Assembly: GCA_016874655.1 (NCBI GenBank)
Contig: VGTO01000006.1
Location: forward strand, 1 to 36,838
Reading direction: 5' to 3'
DNA: 36,838 bases
Source of the DNA: Bacillota bacterium
GTDB taxonomy: Bacteria > Bacillota > Dethiobacteria > DTU022
Positions 7,612 to 16,297 of the stretch are shown here, piece by piece (the first letter of the stretch is position 1; each line of letters opens with the position of its first letter). Both the position numbers and the translations under genes were made by a program. The notes beneath the pieces were generated by a model that searched no databases, had not been told where the DNA came from, and worked only from the letters and a program-made list of their open reading frames with translations.

Positions 7612-8475
7612 ATGCAGGTTAAGAAAGCGGTCATTCCGGCTGCCGGTATGGGAACCAGGTTCCTACCGGCCACTAAAGTCCAACCGAAAGAGATGCTGCC
7701 GATTGTTGATGTGCCGACGATCCAGTATGTCGTTGAAGAGGCCGTCAGGGCAGGGATCACTGAGATTCTAATCATTACCGGGCGCAGCAAACGGGCGATT
7801 GAAGACCATTTTGACAAAAGTGTGGAGCTGGAAGCTCTGCTTGAACAAAAAGGAAAGAACAAAGAGCTGGCAGAAATGCAGAGGATTAGTAACCTGGCCG
7901 ATATCTTTTATGTCCGTCAGAAAGAAGCCCTTGGCCTCGGACATGCAGTAGCCTGCGCCCGCAATTTTGTGGGCAGGGAGCCTTTTGCTGTGTTGCTCGG
8001 AGATGATATTGTCCACGCCGAGATCCCGGTTATTGGACAGCTAATTGACATCTACAACAAAAAAAGCGCTACAGTGCTCGGTTGCCAGCGAGTCGGGTTC
8101 GATAACATTCAAAAATACGGGGCAGTTGATGCTGAAGATTTCAGTGAACCGGTGGTGCAGGTGCGCAGCCTGACTGAAAAGCCGAATCCGGCAGAAGCGA
8201 AGTCCGATCTGGCAGTTCTGGGCCGCTATGTAATTGATCCTGAGATATTTGATATCTTAAATGTTACACCACCGGGTGCCGGCGGTGAAATACAGCTGAC
8301 CGATGCCTTGAACTTGCTGGCCAGGCAGCAGTCCGTATGGGCTTACAGTTTTGAAGGGCGGCGCTATGATGTTGGAGACCGTCTTGGTTATATTGAAGCA
8401 ACTATCGAGTATGCTCTGCGCAGAGAAGACTTGGCTCCGCAGCTGAAAACATTCCTAAAAAGCCTAACCTTCTAA
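7612..8475 (+). CDS. galU: UTP--glucose-1-phosphate uridylyltransferase
   Basis: GalU makes UDP-glucose from UTP and glucose-1-phosphate for cell-surface polysaccharide and glycolipid synthesis. The 287-residue product has the nucleotide-binding start KAVIPAAGMGTRFLPATK, followed by the substrate motif PKEMLPIVDVPTIQYVVEEA. Later come GLGHAV, FAVLLGDD and GGEIQLTDAL, all at family positions and normal length. AAAGGAG lies 12 bases before the ATG. The 218-base gap upstream also serves the divergent CDF gene and holds a 7-bp hairpin (7504-7510 with 7521-7527) of unknown role. An amidase gene follows 31 bases downstream. Confidence 0.97.
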   Translation: MQVKKAVIPAAGMGTRFLPATKVQPKEMLPIVDVPTIQYVVEEAVRAGITEILIITGRSKRAIEDHFDKSVELEALLEQKGKNKELAEMQRISNLADIFYVRQKEALGLGHAVACARNFVGREPFAVLLGDDIVHAEIPVIGQLIDIYNKKSATVLGCQRVGFDNIQKYGAVDAEDFSEPVVQVRSLTEKPNPAEAKSDLAVLGRYVIDPEIFDILNVTPPGAGGEIQLTDALNLLARQQSVWAYSFEGRRYDVGDRLGYIEATIEYALRREDLAPQLKTFLKSLTF

Positions 8476-8506
8476 AGGCGAAATGGATCCGAAGGAGGAA
8501 TCATCA

Positions 8507-9820
8507 ATGTATCTTCGTCCTGCCCCCCTGGCCCCCCTAATTCGTGATTTAAAAACGGGTAATCAGTGCTTAATCGAGTACGTAACTGATTTGGTGGATA
8601 TTGTTGAAGAATCAGATCAAATAATAAAAGCATTTATACCTGAGGAAGATCGTCGTGGTAGATTACTGGCGGAAGTGGAACTTCTTTTAGTTACTTATCC
8701 TGAACCAGCCAGAAGGCCACCTCTTTTTGGGGTCCCGGTGGGAGTGAAAGATATCTACCATGTAGAGGGGTTTCCAACCTGTGCCGGTTCCCGGCTCGAT
8801 CCGGAATTGCTGGCGGGTCCTGAGGCGGAAGCTGTGCGGTTATTGCGCCAGGCAGGCGCACTGGTCTTCGGCAAGACTGTAACTACTGAATTCGCCTACT
8901 TTGATCCCGGGCCGACCCGCAATCCCCACAATTTAGAGCATACACCCGGTGGCTCAAGCAGCGGTTCAGCAGCGGCAGTTGCCGCTGGATTCTGTCCGCT
9001 CGCCCTCGGCACCCAGACGATTGGTTCAATCAATAGGCCTGCCGCTTTTTGCGGTGTAATCGGCTTTAAACCCAGTTATGGAAGAATTCCGTCAGCGGGT
9101 CTTCTATATTTTTCACGTTCAGCTGACCATGTCGGCTGTTTCACGCAGGATATCCCGGGCATGATTCTTGCTGCCGCTGTTCTTTGTTACAACTGGCAGG
9201 AGATCAATGTCAATTATCAGCCGGTACTTGGTGTTCCCAGAGGTAAGTATCTCGAGCAAACCGAACCGGAGGCCCTAAAGTATTTCTTTCAGCAATTGGA
9301 GCAATTACGTGACAGCGGTTACGAGGTGAAGGAAGTTTTAGTCCTGGATGATATTGAATCGATCGCAGCCTGGCACCGCAAGCTGATCGCCTCTGAAATG
9401 GCTCTGGAACACCACAAACTTTATGCCAACTGTGCTGAACAATACCGGCCAAAAACTGTCGAAATTATTAAAGAGGGCCTGGCGGTCACGAAAGAAGAGC
9501 TGACTGAAGCTCGCCGTCTGCAAAAAGTTTTAAGGGAGAGACTGGAGACAAAAATGCGCGAAGCGAAAATAGATCTCTGGGTAACCCCGGCAGCACCTGG
9601 TCCGGCGCCGGAAGGGATTGCTGCCACCGGTAACCCGGCCATGAACCTGCCCTGGACGAACAGTGGTCTTCCGACGGTCTCGGTGCCTTCCGGCAGGGCC
9701 GCAAACGGTATGCCCCTGGCTTTACAGCTGGTGGCCCCGTTCATGGGCGATGAGTTGCTGCTTCACTGGGCAGCTGGGATCGCTGAGGTGTTTGCGGCCT
9801 ACCAGGCCTATAATCAATAA
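8507..9820 (+). CDS. Amidase signature family hydrolase
   Basis: Members use a Ser-cisSer-Lys triad to hydrolyse amides; the substrate of this one is unknown. The 437-residue product carries the lysine motif GVPVGVKDIYHVEG and the serine-rich block GGSSSGSAAAVAAG. The usual GTDTGGSIR block is changed here to GTQTIGSINRPAAFCG. The C-terminal part has NLPWTNSGLPTVSVPSG. The ATG at 8507 is preferred because AAGGAGG lies 8 bases upstream; an in-frame ATG at 8483 lies before that site. GatA is unlikely since gatB and gatC are not adjacent and the block differs. It probably shares the galU transcript. Confidence 0.88.
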   Translation: MYLRPAPLAPLIRDLKTGNQCLIEYVTDLVDIVEESDQIIKAFIPEEDRRGRLLAEVELLLVTYPEPARRPPLFGVPVGVKDIYHVEGFPTCAGSRLDPELLAGPEAEAVRLLRQAGALVFGKTVTTEFAYFDPGPTRNPHNLEHTPGGSSSGSAAAVAAGFCPLALGTQTIGSINRPAAFCGVIGFKPSYGRIPSAGLLYFSRSADHVGCFTQDIPGMILAAAVLCYNWQEINVNYQPVLGVPRGKYLEQTEPEALKYFFQQLEQLRDSGYEVKEVLVLDDIESIAAWHRKLIASEMALEHHKLYANCAEQYRPKTVEIIKEGLAVTKEELTEARRLQKVLRERLETKMREAKIDLWVTPAAPGPAPEGIAATGNPAMNLPWTNSGLPTVSVPSGRAANGMPLALQLVAPFMGDELLLHWAAGIAEVFAAYQAYNQ

Positions 9821-9860
9821 TGCTTACATTTTGGAAAACTTAAGGGCTGCCATAATCTGA

Positions 9861-10361
9861 TCATTTACGGACTGCTTTTACTGTTTGATCTTTTTCAGTG
9901 GCGGCAGCGGTTTGGTGCCTTAAAAAGTGATCAAAGAGCCCGGCCGCAATTCTGGTGATCATAATTGCCAGAACTGTCCGGGTGATGATCAACACTGCCG
10001 GGTTGGCTCCAAAAACGGCAAAAATGAAGGTGTCTTCGACGATAGAGTGCGAAATACTTAAATAAATGCCGATTAGCAGTAGATCTCTCTTTTTCAATAT
10101 CCCTTCGCGGGCGTAATCGATGATCAATGCTGAACCGAGGACGATACCAAAGAATATGCCGGCCAGCAGGGGAAAGGCAGCTTCTTCCGGCAGGGTTAGG
10201 AAACTTAAAAACCCCTTCATTTTGCCGGTAAACTTTTCAATCACCTGATAATGTTTGGCCAGCTCAATGACCATCAAAACCGGGATTAGAATCAGGGCAA
10301 TTTTTCCAATACTGAGGAGCGTTTGCAGGGTGGTGTTAAAGATCAGGTTTATGATATCCAT
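9861..10361 (-). CDS. Gate-domain (nucleoside recognition) membrane protein, second of a pair
   Basis: A hydrophobic protein of 166 residues with about four to five membrane segments and a Gate (nucleoside recognition, PF07670-like) fold. Recognisable parts are LPEEAAFPLLAGIFFGIVLG and YLSISHSIVEDTFIF, which mirror motifs in its upstream neighbour. GGGAGG lies 9 bases before the ATG at 10361, so I start there and not at the TTG (10370) or ATG (10367) nearer the ribosome site. Paired half-size gate proteins recall SpmA/SpmB or a split transporter, and the two probably form a heteromer. The transported substrate is unknown. Five bases separate it from the gene before. Confidence 0.75.
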   Translation of the reverse strand: MDIINLIFNTTLQTLLSIGKIALILIPVLMVIELAKHYQVIEKFTGKMKGFLSFLTLPEEAAFPLLAGIFFGIVLGSALIIDYAREGILKKRDLLLIGIYLSISHSIVEDTFIFAVFGANPAVLIITRTVLAIMITRIAAGLFDHFLRHQTAAATEKDQTVKAVRK

Positions 10362-10366
10362 TGCCA

Positions 10367-10807
10367 TCAACCTCCCTGAACCAGTGTGTAGATCAGGTTG
10401 AGCAATACTCCGGCAACAACTGCCGTCGTTAGCCGCAGTGCAATCGATACCGGTATCCTCAGGCCGGTGTAACGGCAGATCATAGTTTCCACCGGCAGTT
10501 CATGGCAAATGCCGATTATCACAGCAAGGATTGTCATTTGCTGGGCAGTAAGCGAGATTGCTGTAACTGCTCCCATGGCAGCATAGATATTGACCAGAAA
10601 ACCGAGCAGCAAAGATATCGCTGCTTCTCCCGGCAGGCCGAACAAACTCATGGCCGGGGTAAAAAAGATTGCAATCTGATCGACGATCCCGTAGAAGTCC
10701 AGCAGGGCGACCAGGCAGGATACCGGAACGATGATTTTTATTAGCAGCCAGAGTAGGCCGATGCTTTTCCGGAAGCCCTTGATTAAAGGTTCTGTAAAGG
10801 CAGGCAT
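10367..10807 (-). CDS. Gate-domain (nucleoside recognition) membrane protein, first of a pair
   Basis: A 146-residue membrane protein with about four segments and a Gate domain: GLPGEAAISLLLGFLVNIYAA carries the family's G-x-P-x-E-A pattern, followed by ICHELPVETMI. The start ATG has AAAAGGAG upstream. It precedes the second gate gene with a 5-base gap, so the pair is one operon. Only 43 bases separate it from the divergent FetA-like gene, so the two promoters must overlap or lie in the coding regions. The FetAB neighbour may hint at metal transport, but nothing in the protein shows this. Confidence 0.75.
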   Translation of the reverse strand: MPAFTEPLIKGFRKSIGLLWLLIKIIVPVSCLVALLDFYGIVDQIAIFFTPAMSLFGLPGEAAISLLLGFLVNIYAAMGAVTAISLTAQQMTILAVIIGICHELPVETMICRYTGLRIPVSIALRLTTAVVAGVLLNLIYTLVQGG

Positions 10808-10850
10808 TTTAATAACTCCTTTTTGATCAGGTTCTAAATGAGGTGCACAA

Positions 10851-11525
10851 ATGCAAGAGGTTTTCAGTCTGCAAAATGTTACTTATGGCTCTATCCTGCA
10901 GGTCCCGGAGCTGGTTATCCCGGGGGGGTCAATTTGCACCATTACCGGTAAAAGCGGCAGTGGTAAAACCACCCTCCTTAAGCTACTGAACAACCTGATC
11001 AGCTGCGATGAGGGCAATCTTTTCTATCGCGGTACCAACATTGAAAGCCTCGATCCGGTTGCTCTGCGCCGTCGGGTGATAATGGTGCCCCAGGCTCCAT
11101 ATATTTTCCCCGGCAGTATGGAAGACAATTTCCGGCTGGCATTTCATTTTAACCGTAAAGAACCCCCCGGGCAAGACCGGATTATGAAGCTGCTCGCTAT
11201 TTTTGATCTGCCCCGGGATCCGCTACAGGACACTCACAACCTCTCTGGTGGTGAAAAACAGCGCCTGGCCCTGATCAGGGCTTTACTGCTTGAACCGGAG
11301 ACACTGCTGCTGGACGAGCCAACGGCTGCTCTAGATGATGAAAATACTGAGATAGTTCTAAGATATTTAGCCGATTGGGTTAGCAGGGACGATCGGGCCC
11401 TGGTCATGGTTTCGCATGGCGGAGAGCAGGTCAGAGCCAGAAGCGGCACGGTCCTGCTCTTAAACAAGGGGCAGGTTGAAAATCTACATAAAATTGTTGC
11501 AAAGGAGGCTGATCAACTTGCCTGA
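10851..11525 (+). CDS. fetA: FetA-like ABC transporter ATP-binding protein
   Basis: This 224-residue ATPase has Walker A GKSGSGKTT at about residues 33-41, the signature LSGGEKQRLALIRALL, Walker B LLLDEPTAALD and the switch histidine in VMVSHGG. Alone it would be a generic ABC subunit. The call of FetA (YbbL) comes from the overlapping downstream gene, which is a clear UPF0014/FetB permease. In Escherichia coli FetAB is reported to export iron and protect against peroxide stress. GAGGTG precedes the ATG. The start region is shared with the divergent gate-protein operon. Confidence 0.85.
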   Translation: MQEVFSLQNVTYGSILQVPELVIPGGSICTITGKSGSGKTTLLKLLNNLISCDEGNLFYRGTNIESLDPVALRRRVIMVPQAPYIFPGSMEDNFRLAFHFNRKEPPGQDRIMKLLAIFDLPRDPLQDTHNLSGGEKQRLALIRALLLEPETLLLDEPTAALDDENTEIVLRYLADWVSRDDRALVMVSHGGEQVRARSGTVLLLNKGQVENLHKIVAKEADQLA

Positions 11526-12303
11526 ACAGCTTTCAATCGAGACCTGGCGGTTGGCCGCCTCTTACTTTTTCCTGGTTTTACTGCTCCTGATGTCATACCT
11601 GCTACGTTTGGGTCGTGGCCCGGATTTTGTCGTGGCTACGGTCAGGATGACCATTCAGTTGGTGCTGGCTGGCTACCTGCTTGACCTGGTTTTCGGTCAA
11701 AACAACCCCCTTGTGACCCTGCTGATCCTGTTTTGCATGCAGATCTTTGCGATCTATACGATTATCAGCCGGTTAAAAGAGAAAATATCTGTACAGCTAA
11801 AAAGAATGGTGGTTGTTGCGATCTTCCTTGGCACCTCAGCGCCGCTCGCCTATTTTATGCTGGTGGTTATTGCTGCCGATCCCTGGTATGAACCACGTTA
11901 CTTTATACCGATCGCCGGGATGACCGTAGGTAATTCGATGACCGGTATTTCATTGGGAGTGGAACGATTGATTCAGGGTTTTAAAGTCGGGCGGACCAGG
12001 ATCGAAGAAGCACTGATGCTCGGTGCAACCCCGCAGATGGCTGTCAGCGTTTTATTAGGTGAAACTTTCAGCGCGGCAATCATCCCAACGATCAACTCGA
12101 TGCTTGGGATGGGTCTTGTTTTCATCCCGGGGATGATGACCGGGCAGATCCTGGCCGGATCCTCGGCTGTTGAGGCGATCAAGTATCAAATCGTGATCAT
12201 GATGGGGATTACCGGCAGTGTATCACTGGCCGTCTACCTGGTGATCCAACTTGGTTACCGCACCTTTTTTAATGACCGGGCCCAGCTAGTTAATCTGCAA
12301 TAG
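11518..12303 (+). CDS. fetB: FetB-like (UPF0014) ABC permease
   Basis: FetB is the membrane half of a putative iron exporter. The 261-residue product has about seven hydrophobic segments and the UPF0014 blocks TVRMTIQLVLAGYLL, PIAGMTVGNSMTGISLG and EALMLGATP, followed by PGMMTGQILAGSS. Translation most likely begins at TTG 11518, since AAAGGAGG lies 9 bases upstream. That overlaps the ATPase stop by 8 bases and implies coupled translation. An ATG at 11476 would give a longer start deep inside the ATPase gene and has no ribosome site. The 85 bases after the stop hold no clear terminator before the convergent protease gene. Confidence 0.88.
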   Translation: MPEQLSIETWRLAASYFFLVLLLLMSYLLRLGRGPDFVVATVRMTIQLVLAGYLLDLVFGQNNPLVTLLILFCMQIFAIYTIISRLKEKISVQLKRMVVVAIFLGTSAPLAYFMLVVIAADPWYEPRYFIPIAGMTVGNSMTGISLGVERLIQGFKVGRTRIEEALMLGATPQMAVSVLLGETFSAAIIPTINSMLGMGLVFIPGMMTGQILAGSSAVEAIKYQIVIMMGITGSVSLAVYLVIQLGYRTFFNDRAQLVNLQ

Positions 12304-12388
12304 TAACCGATTCCTATTTTGAAGTTGAATTTACAGCCTTAATTAAAGGATGATGTCATTGATGATCCAGAAACCGAAAAGATCAACC

Positions 12389-13507
12389 CTACTCTTCCCT
12401 CAACACCATGTGCATTTGCATAAAACGCATCATATCGGTTCGGCTGAGCAGGCCGACTAATTCACCGTTTTGCATTACCAGGGCCCGCCCGGCGTTCTGG
12501 GCGGCCATTTTCATCATCACTTCTGCGGCATCGCTCCCGGGCTTGAGGACCAGCACTTCTTTTAAAGGGGTAAGCACCCGGGAGACCCTGGTCTCGGGCC
12601 ATTTTTCGCGGGGGGCCTGCTTCATATTCTGCAGTGACACCAGCCCGTGCGTGGTTGACCCGTAAACTACCGGAAAAGCTCCGTATTTATAATGGAGAAA
12701 GCACTCAGCCAACTCTTCTAATGTATCATCAGGTGAAACTGTTGCCAGGTTGGTGCTCATCAGCTCTTCCACTTTCATCCCTGAAAAAGTCTCTTTAAAG
12801 ACCAGCTGCGAGTAGCTGGATTGCCCGGCCTGGTTGATCATCCAGCCAAGAAAGATCAGCCAGAGGCCCCACAAATCTCCCTGGACAAAGATCATCACAA
12901 AACCCAGACCCATGGCCAGAAAGGATAAAACTGTGCCCAGGCCGACGGCGATCCTGGTAGCTTTGAGCATGTTTTTGCCGAACAGCCAGACGATCGAGCG
13001 AAAAATTCTACCCCCGTCAAGGGGAAAGGCCGGGATTAGGTTGAAGACGGCCATGATCAGATTCAAGCGAGCGACAAAAAAGATCGACTCGCTGATAATC
13101 AGGCCGGGAGCGAGGGCCAGGTAATAGGCAGTGCCAAAGATTAAAGCAATCATTAGGCTGGTCAGAGGGCCGGCAGCAGTAACTTTAAGCTCCGTTACCG
13201 GGTTGGTTGGCTCGGCTTCCATTTGGGCCACCCCGCCAAAGATGAAGAGGGTGATTTTTCTGATTGGAATCCCTTCTCTGATTGCTACCAGAGAATGGCC
13301 GAATTCGTGTAGCAATACGGAGGCAAAGAGAACCAGCGTCGTTATAACACCAGCTGTCCAGTATACGGTTGAAGTCTGGTTGGCCGCTACAGTAGGGAAG
13401 TAGCCCTGGGCGAGAGTTAAGCTGAAGAGGAAAAAGATCAGCAGCCAGCTAAAATGTATTTCTACAGGAATACCCCTGATTACCGCCAGGCGAAAAGAGT
13501 TGTTCAT
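12389..13507 (-). CDS. Site-2 protease family (M50) membrane metalloprotease with CBS pair
   Basis: A zinc protease that cleaves within membranes, resembling SpoIVFB. The 372-residue product has the zinc motif HEFGH (H67, E68, H71) and the second motif NLIPAFPLDGGR with the zinc ligand D164, spread over about six membrane segments. Two CBS modules follow, roughly residues 250-310 and 315-372 (MSTNLATVSPDDTLEE and GLLSRTDMMRF). CBS modules usually bind adenine nucleotides, so activity may respond to energy state. AAAGGGGG lies before the ATG. The substrate is not evident: no sigma factor gene is adjacent. SpoIVFB is a possible relative, but SpoIVFA is missing here. Confidence 0.9.
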   Translation of the reverse strand: MNNSFRLAVIRGIPVEIHFSWLLIFFLFSLTLAQGYFPTVAANQTSTVYWTAGVITTLVLFASVLLHEFGHSLVAIREGIPIRKITLFIFGGVAQMEAEPTNPVTELKVTAAGPLTSLMIALIFGTAYYLALAPGLIISESIFFVARLNLIMAVFNLIPAFPLDGGRIFRSIVWLFGKNMLKATRIAVGLGTVLSFLAMGLGFVMIFVQGDLWGLWLIFLGWMINQAGQSSYSQLVFKETFSGMKVEELMSTNLATVSPDDTLEELAECFLHYKYGAFPVVYGSTTHGLVSLQNMKQAPREKWPETRVSRVLTPLKEVLVLKPGSDAAEVMMKMAAQNAGRALVMQNGELVGLLSRTDMMRFMQMHMVLREE

Positions 13508-13540
13508 CGTTAGAGGCCCCCTTTGGGATCACTTTTTTAG

Positions 13541-13546
13541 TATAAT
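13541..13546 (+). promoter_or_regulatory. Candidate -10 element upstream of the membrane protein gene
   Basis: TATAAT lies 20 bases before the GTG at 13567, implying a leader of roughly 14 bases. No -35 at proper spacing is visible, since TTGGGA sits only 12 bases upstream. Confidence 0.35.
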
Positions 13547-13566
13547 AACTTTATTAGCTTTGACAG

Positions 13567-14043
13567 GTGATATTCCTGCCTGCAATAAATAGAAGAAGGT
13601 GGTGGTTTAACCTGCCAGGCATAAAACCGAGAACTGTTGCAATATTTATCGCTGTGGATCTGGCTACCTGGCTGATTGTGCTATTGGTGCTTAGCTACTT
13701 CGGGATGAGCCACCTGCTGATTCTGCTGCTCGGGTTTATTATTTTAGTTGCAGCGATCTACGATTTACAGAGCGGTCAGCTCTCCGCCCTTTTTTCTGAT
13801 TTCCTCGGTTTAGAAAGCTCCACCGATTTAGGTCGGTTCAGGTTGCTGCCGGTGATCCTGGCCGCCCTCCTGCTCTTTCTGAGTCTTCCGGTGGTGTTTG
13901 AACACGGGTTGGTCAACGAAGCACAGCGCTGGGCTATGCAGCAGGGGGGTCAGTTGATCAGGGTTGCCCTGCCGGCGTCTGTCGGTGCTCTGGCCGTGAT
14001 CTCCATAGCGGTAGGCACTATTCTCTCAGGCCTTAAAAAGTAA
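13567..14043 (+). CDS. Membrane protein of unknown function
   Basis: I do not recognise this protein. The frame gives up to 158 residues with a basic N-terminus (NRRRWW), two adjacent membrane segments at about 25-65, a polar stretch around 70-90, a third segment near 92-112 and a fourth near 132-155. It ends LSGLKK. The GTG at 13567 is the only early start codon of standard type, and no good ribosome site precedes it. GAAGGTGG lies at 13595, so initiation slightly downstream at a CTG cannot be ruled out. Codon use and length support a real gene. It diverges from the M50 protease gene, 59 bases away. Confidence 0.65.
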   Translation: MIFLPAINRRRWWFNLPGIKPRTVAIFIAVDLATWLIVLLVLSYFGMSHLLILLLGFIILVAAIYDLQSGQLSALFSDFLGLESSTDLGRFRLLPVILAALLLFLSLPVVFEHGLVNEAQRWAMQQGGQLIRVALPASVGALAVISIAVGTILSGLKK

Positions 14044-14139
14044 AGCTACCTGCTCAACCAATGCTGCTTGTGAGTAGTCCCCATTAATCAAGTGTTATTG
14101 CTAATAGTGGTTGATGACTGTGCTGTCAAGTCTAAATCC

Positions 14140-15264
14140 TCAGTTCTTTTTACCCAGGGCCGCAAGCACTTCCCGGCGAACGGTCTCTTCCGGGTCTCTT
14201 TCCGCCGATTTACCAAGTGCTAATGCAGCCTTCCTACCACCAAGTTGCCCCAGCGCCCAGGCGGCGTGAAGCCTGATCAACGGGCGTGCATCATTTTCCA
14301 GGATCCGGGCCAAGTCCTTTACCGCGTCCCGGTCTTTACTGTTGCCTAAAGCGATTACTGCATTTCGCTGCAGGGTTGTTTTACCCCTCCAACCTGCTGC
14401 AGTCAGCCTGATCTTGGTATCAAATTCCTTTCGCGTCATCTTAAGCAGGGTGAGCAGGTATGGTTCAGCAGCAAAAAGAACAGTACTGAACTCAGTAAGC
14501 GGCGAAGCCGCCACTTCCTGGTTAAGCGGACAAGCTTCCTGGCAGCTATCGCAGCCGTAAAGCCTGCTGCCCAGGCTGACCCGCAAATCAGCGGGGAAGA
14601 CTCCGGAGGCCTGGCTCAGGTAAGAGAGGCAGCGGTGGGGATCGATGATATAGGGTGCAATCAGCGCTCCCGTGGGGCATGCTTCGCGGCACCCGCCGCA
14701 TTGCAGGCAAGTTTTTTCGTTCGGCAGATCCGGCTCGATGGCGATATCGAGCAAGATTGTCCCTAAAGCGACATAAGAACCATAAAGAGGATTGATCAGG
14801 GTGCAGTTTTCGCCAATCAACCCAAGGCCACTGCGGCGGGCCAACTCTCTTTCGAGCAGCGGGCTGCGATCGGTCAGGATTTTATGCCGGAGGGATTTAT
14901 TTACCGTTTCTTCGATTTTTTTAACCAGTTGAACTGCTTTTTCTTCAACTACCCGGTGATAATCCTGGCTCCGGGCACAGCGGGAGACCAGGCCCTGCTG
15001 ACCTTCATCATCAGATTGCGCAGATAGTGCAGGCCTGTCATAGGGAATTGCCAGGGTTATAATCGTGCGGCAACCGTCCAGTAAGTTATCCGGAGTGATT
15101 CTAAGGGAGGGGTTTTTCTCTTCAAAAGGTGTCAAGCGCTCTTCCCGGATTCTTCTTTCCAGGATTTCGAGCATCGACTCGAGTGGCTCTGCATTAGCAA
15201 CACCCACCTGATCGATCTGTAGTAAGAGGCCGCTTTCTTTGATTGTCTGTTGATCGATCAGCAT
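14140..15264 (-). CDS. queG: Epoxyqueuosine reductase
   Basis: QueG reduces epoxyqueuosine to queuosine in tRNA with a cobalamin cofactor and two 4Fe-4S clusters. The 374-residue product has the catalytic aspartate in ILTDRSPLLERE (D132), RSGLGLIGENC, and two ferredoxin motifs, CLQCGGCREACPTG and CDSCQEACP. After residue 300 it has HEAT-like repeats (DARPLIRLHAAWALGQLGG and a second copy), also common in this family. The gene follows oppF by 37 bases on the same strand and may be read with the opp operon. No other queuosine genes are nearby. The ribosome site AGAGG is 12 bases from the ATG and is weak. Confidence 0.93.
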   Translation of the reverse strand: MLIDQQTIKESGLLLQIDQVGVANAEPLESMLEILERRIREERLTPFEEKNPSLRITPDNLLDGCRTIITLAIPYDRPALSAQSDDEGQQGLVSRCARSQDYHRVVEEKAVQLVKKIEETVNKSLRHKILTDRSPLLERELARRSGLGLIGENCTLINPLYGSYVALGTILLDIAIEPDLPNEKTCLQCGGCREACPTGALIAPYIIDPHRCLSYLSQASGVFPADLRVSLGSRLYGCDSCQEACPLNQEVAASPLTEFSTVLFAAEPYLLTLLKMTRKEFDTKIRLTAAGWRGKTTLQRNAVIALGNSKDRDAVKDLARILENDARPLIRLHAAWALGQLGGRKAALALGKSAERDPEETVRREVLAALGKKN

Positions 15265-15301
15265 CAGCCGCTTTAACCTCTGTCAGCAAACAGTTTGTTG
15301 T

Positions 15302-16297
15302 TTAGCCCGGGTTGTGACAGGCCACCCACTGATTCGGGCCTGTTTCGGTTTCTCCCGGTTCTACTTCCCGGCAGATCGGCAAAACCCTGCTGCAGCGAGT
15401 GTGAAAGTAACAACCACTGGGAGGGTTGATCGGGCTGGGAACGTCGCCTTCGAGAATGATTCTTTTACGTTTACGTTCCACTGTCGGATCGGCAATTGGT
15501 ACGGCAGAGATCAACGCCTTTGTATAAGGGTGCTGCGGGTGGGAATAGAGATTTTCACTCGAAATCAGCTCAACAAATTTGCCTAAGTACATAACAGCCA
15601 CGCGGTTGGAAATATAGCGGATCATCGACAAGTCATGAGCAATCACCAGGTAAGTCAGCCCCAGCTCTTCCTGCAGCTCTTCAAGCATGTTGACAATCTG
15701 AGCCTGAATTGATACATCAACTGCCGATATTGGTTCATCGCAGACGATCAGCTCCGGTTTAACGGCAAGCGCCCTGGCGATCCCGATCCGCTGCCTTTGG
15801 CCACCGCTAAATTCGTGGGGATAACGGTTTACATGTTCTGGGTTTAACCCCACAAGTCCCAAAAGCTGTTGAACCCGGTCGGTTCTCTCTTTGTAGTTCT
15901 CTGCCAGCTTGTGGATGTCGATCGGTTCTCCCACAATGTCGCCTACGGTCATGCGCGGGTTCAGTGAAGAATAAGGATCCTGGAAAATCATCTGCATCTG
16001 GCGACGGTATAGAGCCTGATCAATTTTACCTGTTTTAAAAAGATCTTCATCTTTGTAAAATACATGGCCGCTTGTTGGCTTATATAGTCCGACTAAAGTT
16101 CTGCCGACCGTGGTTTTTCCACACCCGCTTTCACCTACCAGCCCTAAGGTTTCACCGGGATTAATAAAAAAAGAGATTCCGTCAACAGCTTTGACAATCA
16201 GCTGTTTGCTGATCAATCCGGAGGTTTTGGTAAAATGTTTTTTTAAATCACGTGCTTCAACAATCGGCTTAACTTTTACTTCCAGGGCGAGATTCAT
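15302..16297 (-). CDS. oppF: Oligopeptide/dipeptide ABC transporter ATP-binding protein (OppF/DppF type)
   Basis: One of the two ATPases that power peptide uptake. The 331-residue product has Walker A GESGCGKTT, the signature FSGGQRQRIGIARAL, Walker B ELIVCDEPISAVD and the switch histidine in VIAHDLSM. Near the C-terminus is the oligopeptide-transporter extension PPSGCYFHTRCSRVLPIC, whose cysteines bind an Fe-S cluster in some relatives. It overlaps oppD by 4 bases (ATGA) and is the last transporter gene of the operon. Whether the system takes oligopeptides, dipeptides or nickel cannot be told from the ATPases. Confidence 0.92.
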   Translation of the reverse strand: MNLALEVKVKPIVEARDLKKHFTKTSGLISKQLIVKAVDGISFFINPGETLGLVGESGCGKTTVGRTLVGLYKPTSGHVFYKDEDLFKTGKIDQALYRRQMQMIFQDPYSSLNPRMTVGDIVGEPIDIHKLAENYKERTDRVQQLLGLVGLNPEHVNRYPHEFSGGQRQRIGIARALAVKPELIVCDEPISAVDVSIQAQIVNMLEELQEELGLTYLVIAHDLSMIRYISNRVAVMYLGKFVELISSENLYSHPQHPYTKALISAVPIADPTVERKRKRIILEGDVPSPINPPSGCYFHTRCSRVLPICREVEPGETETGPNQWVACHNPG

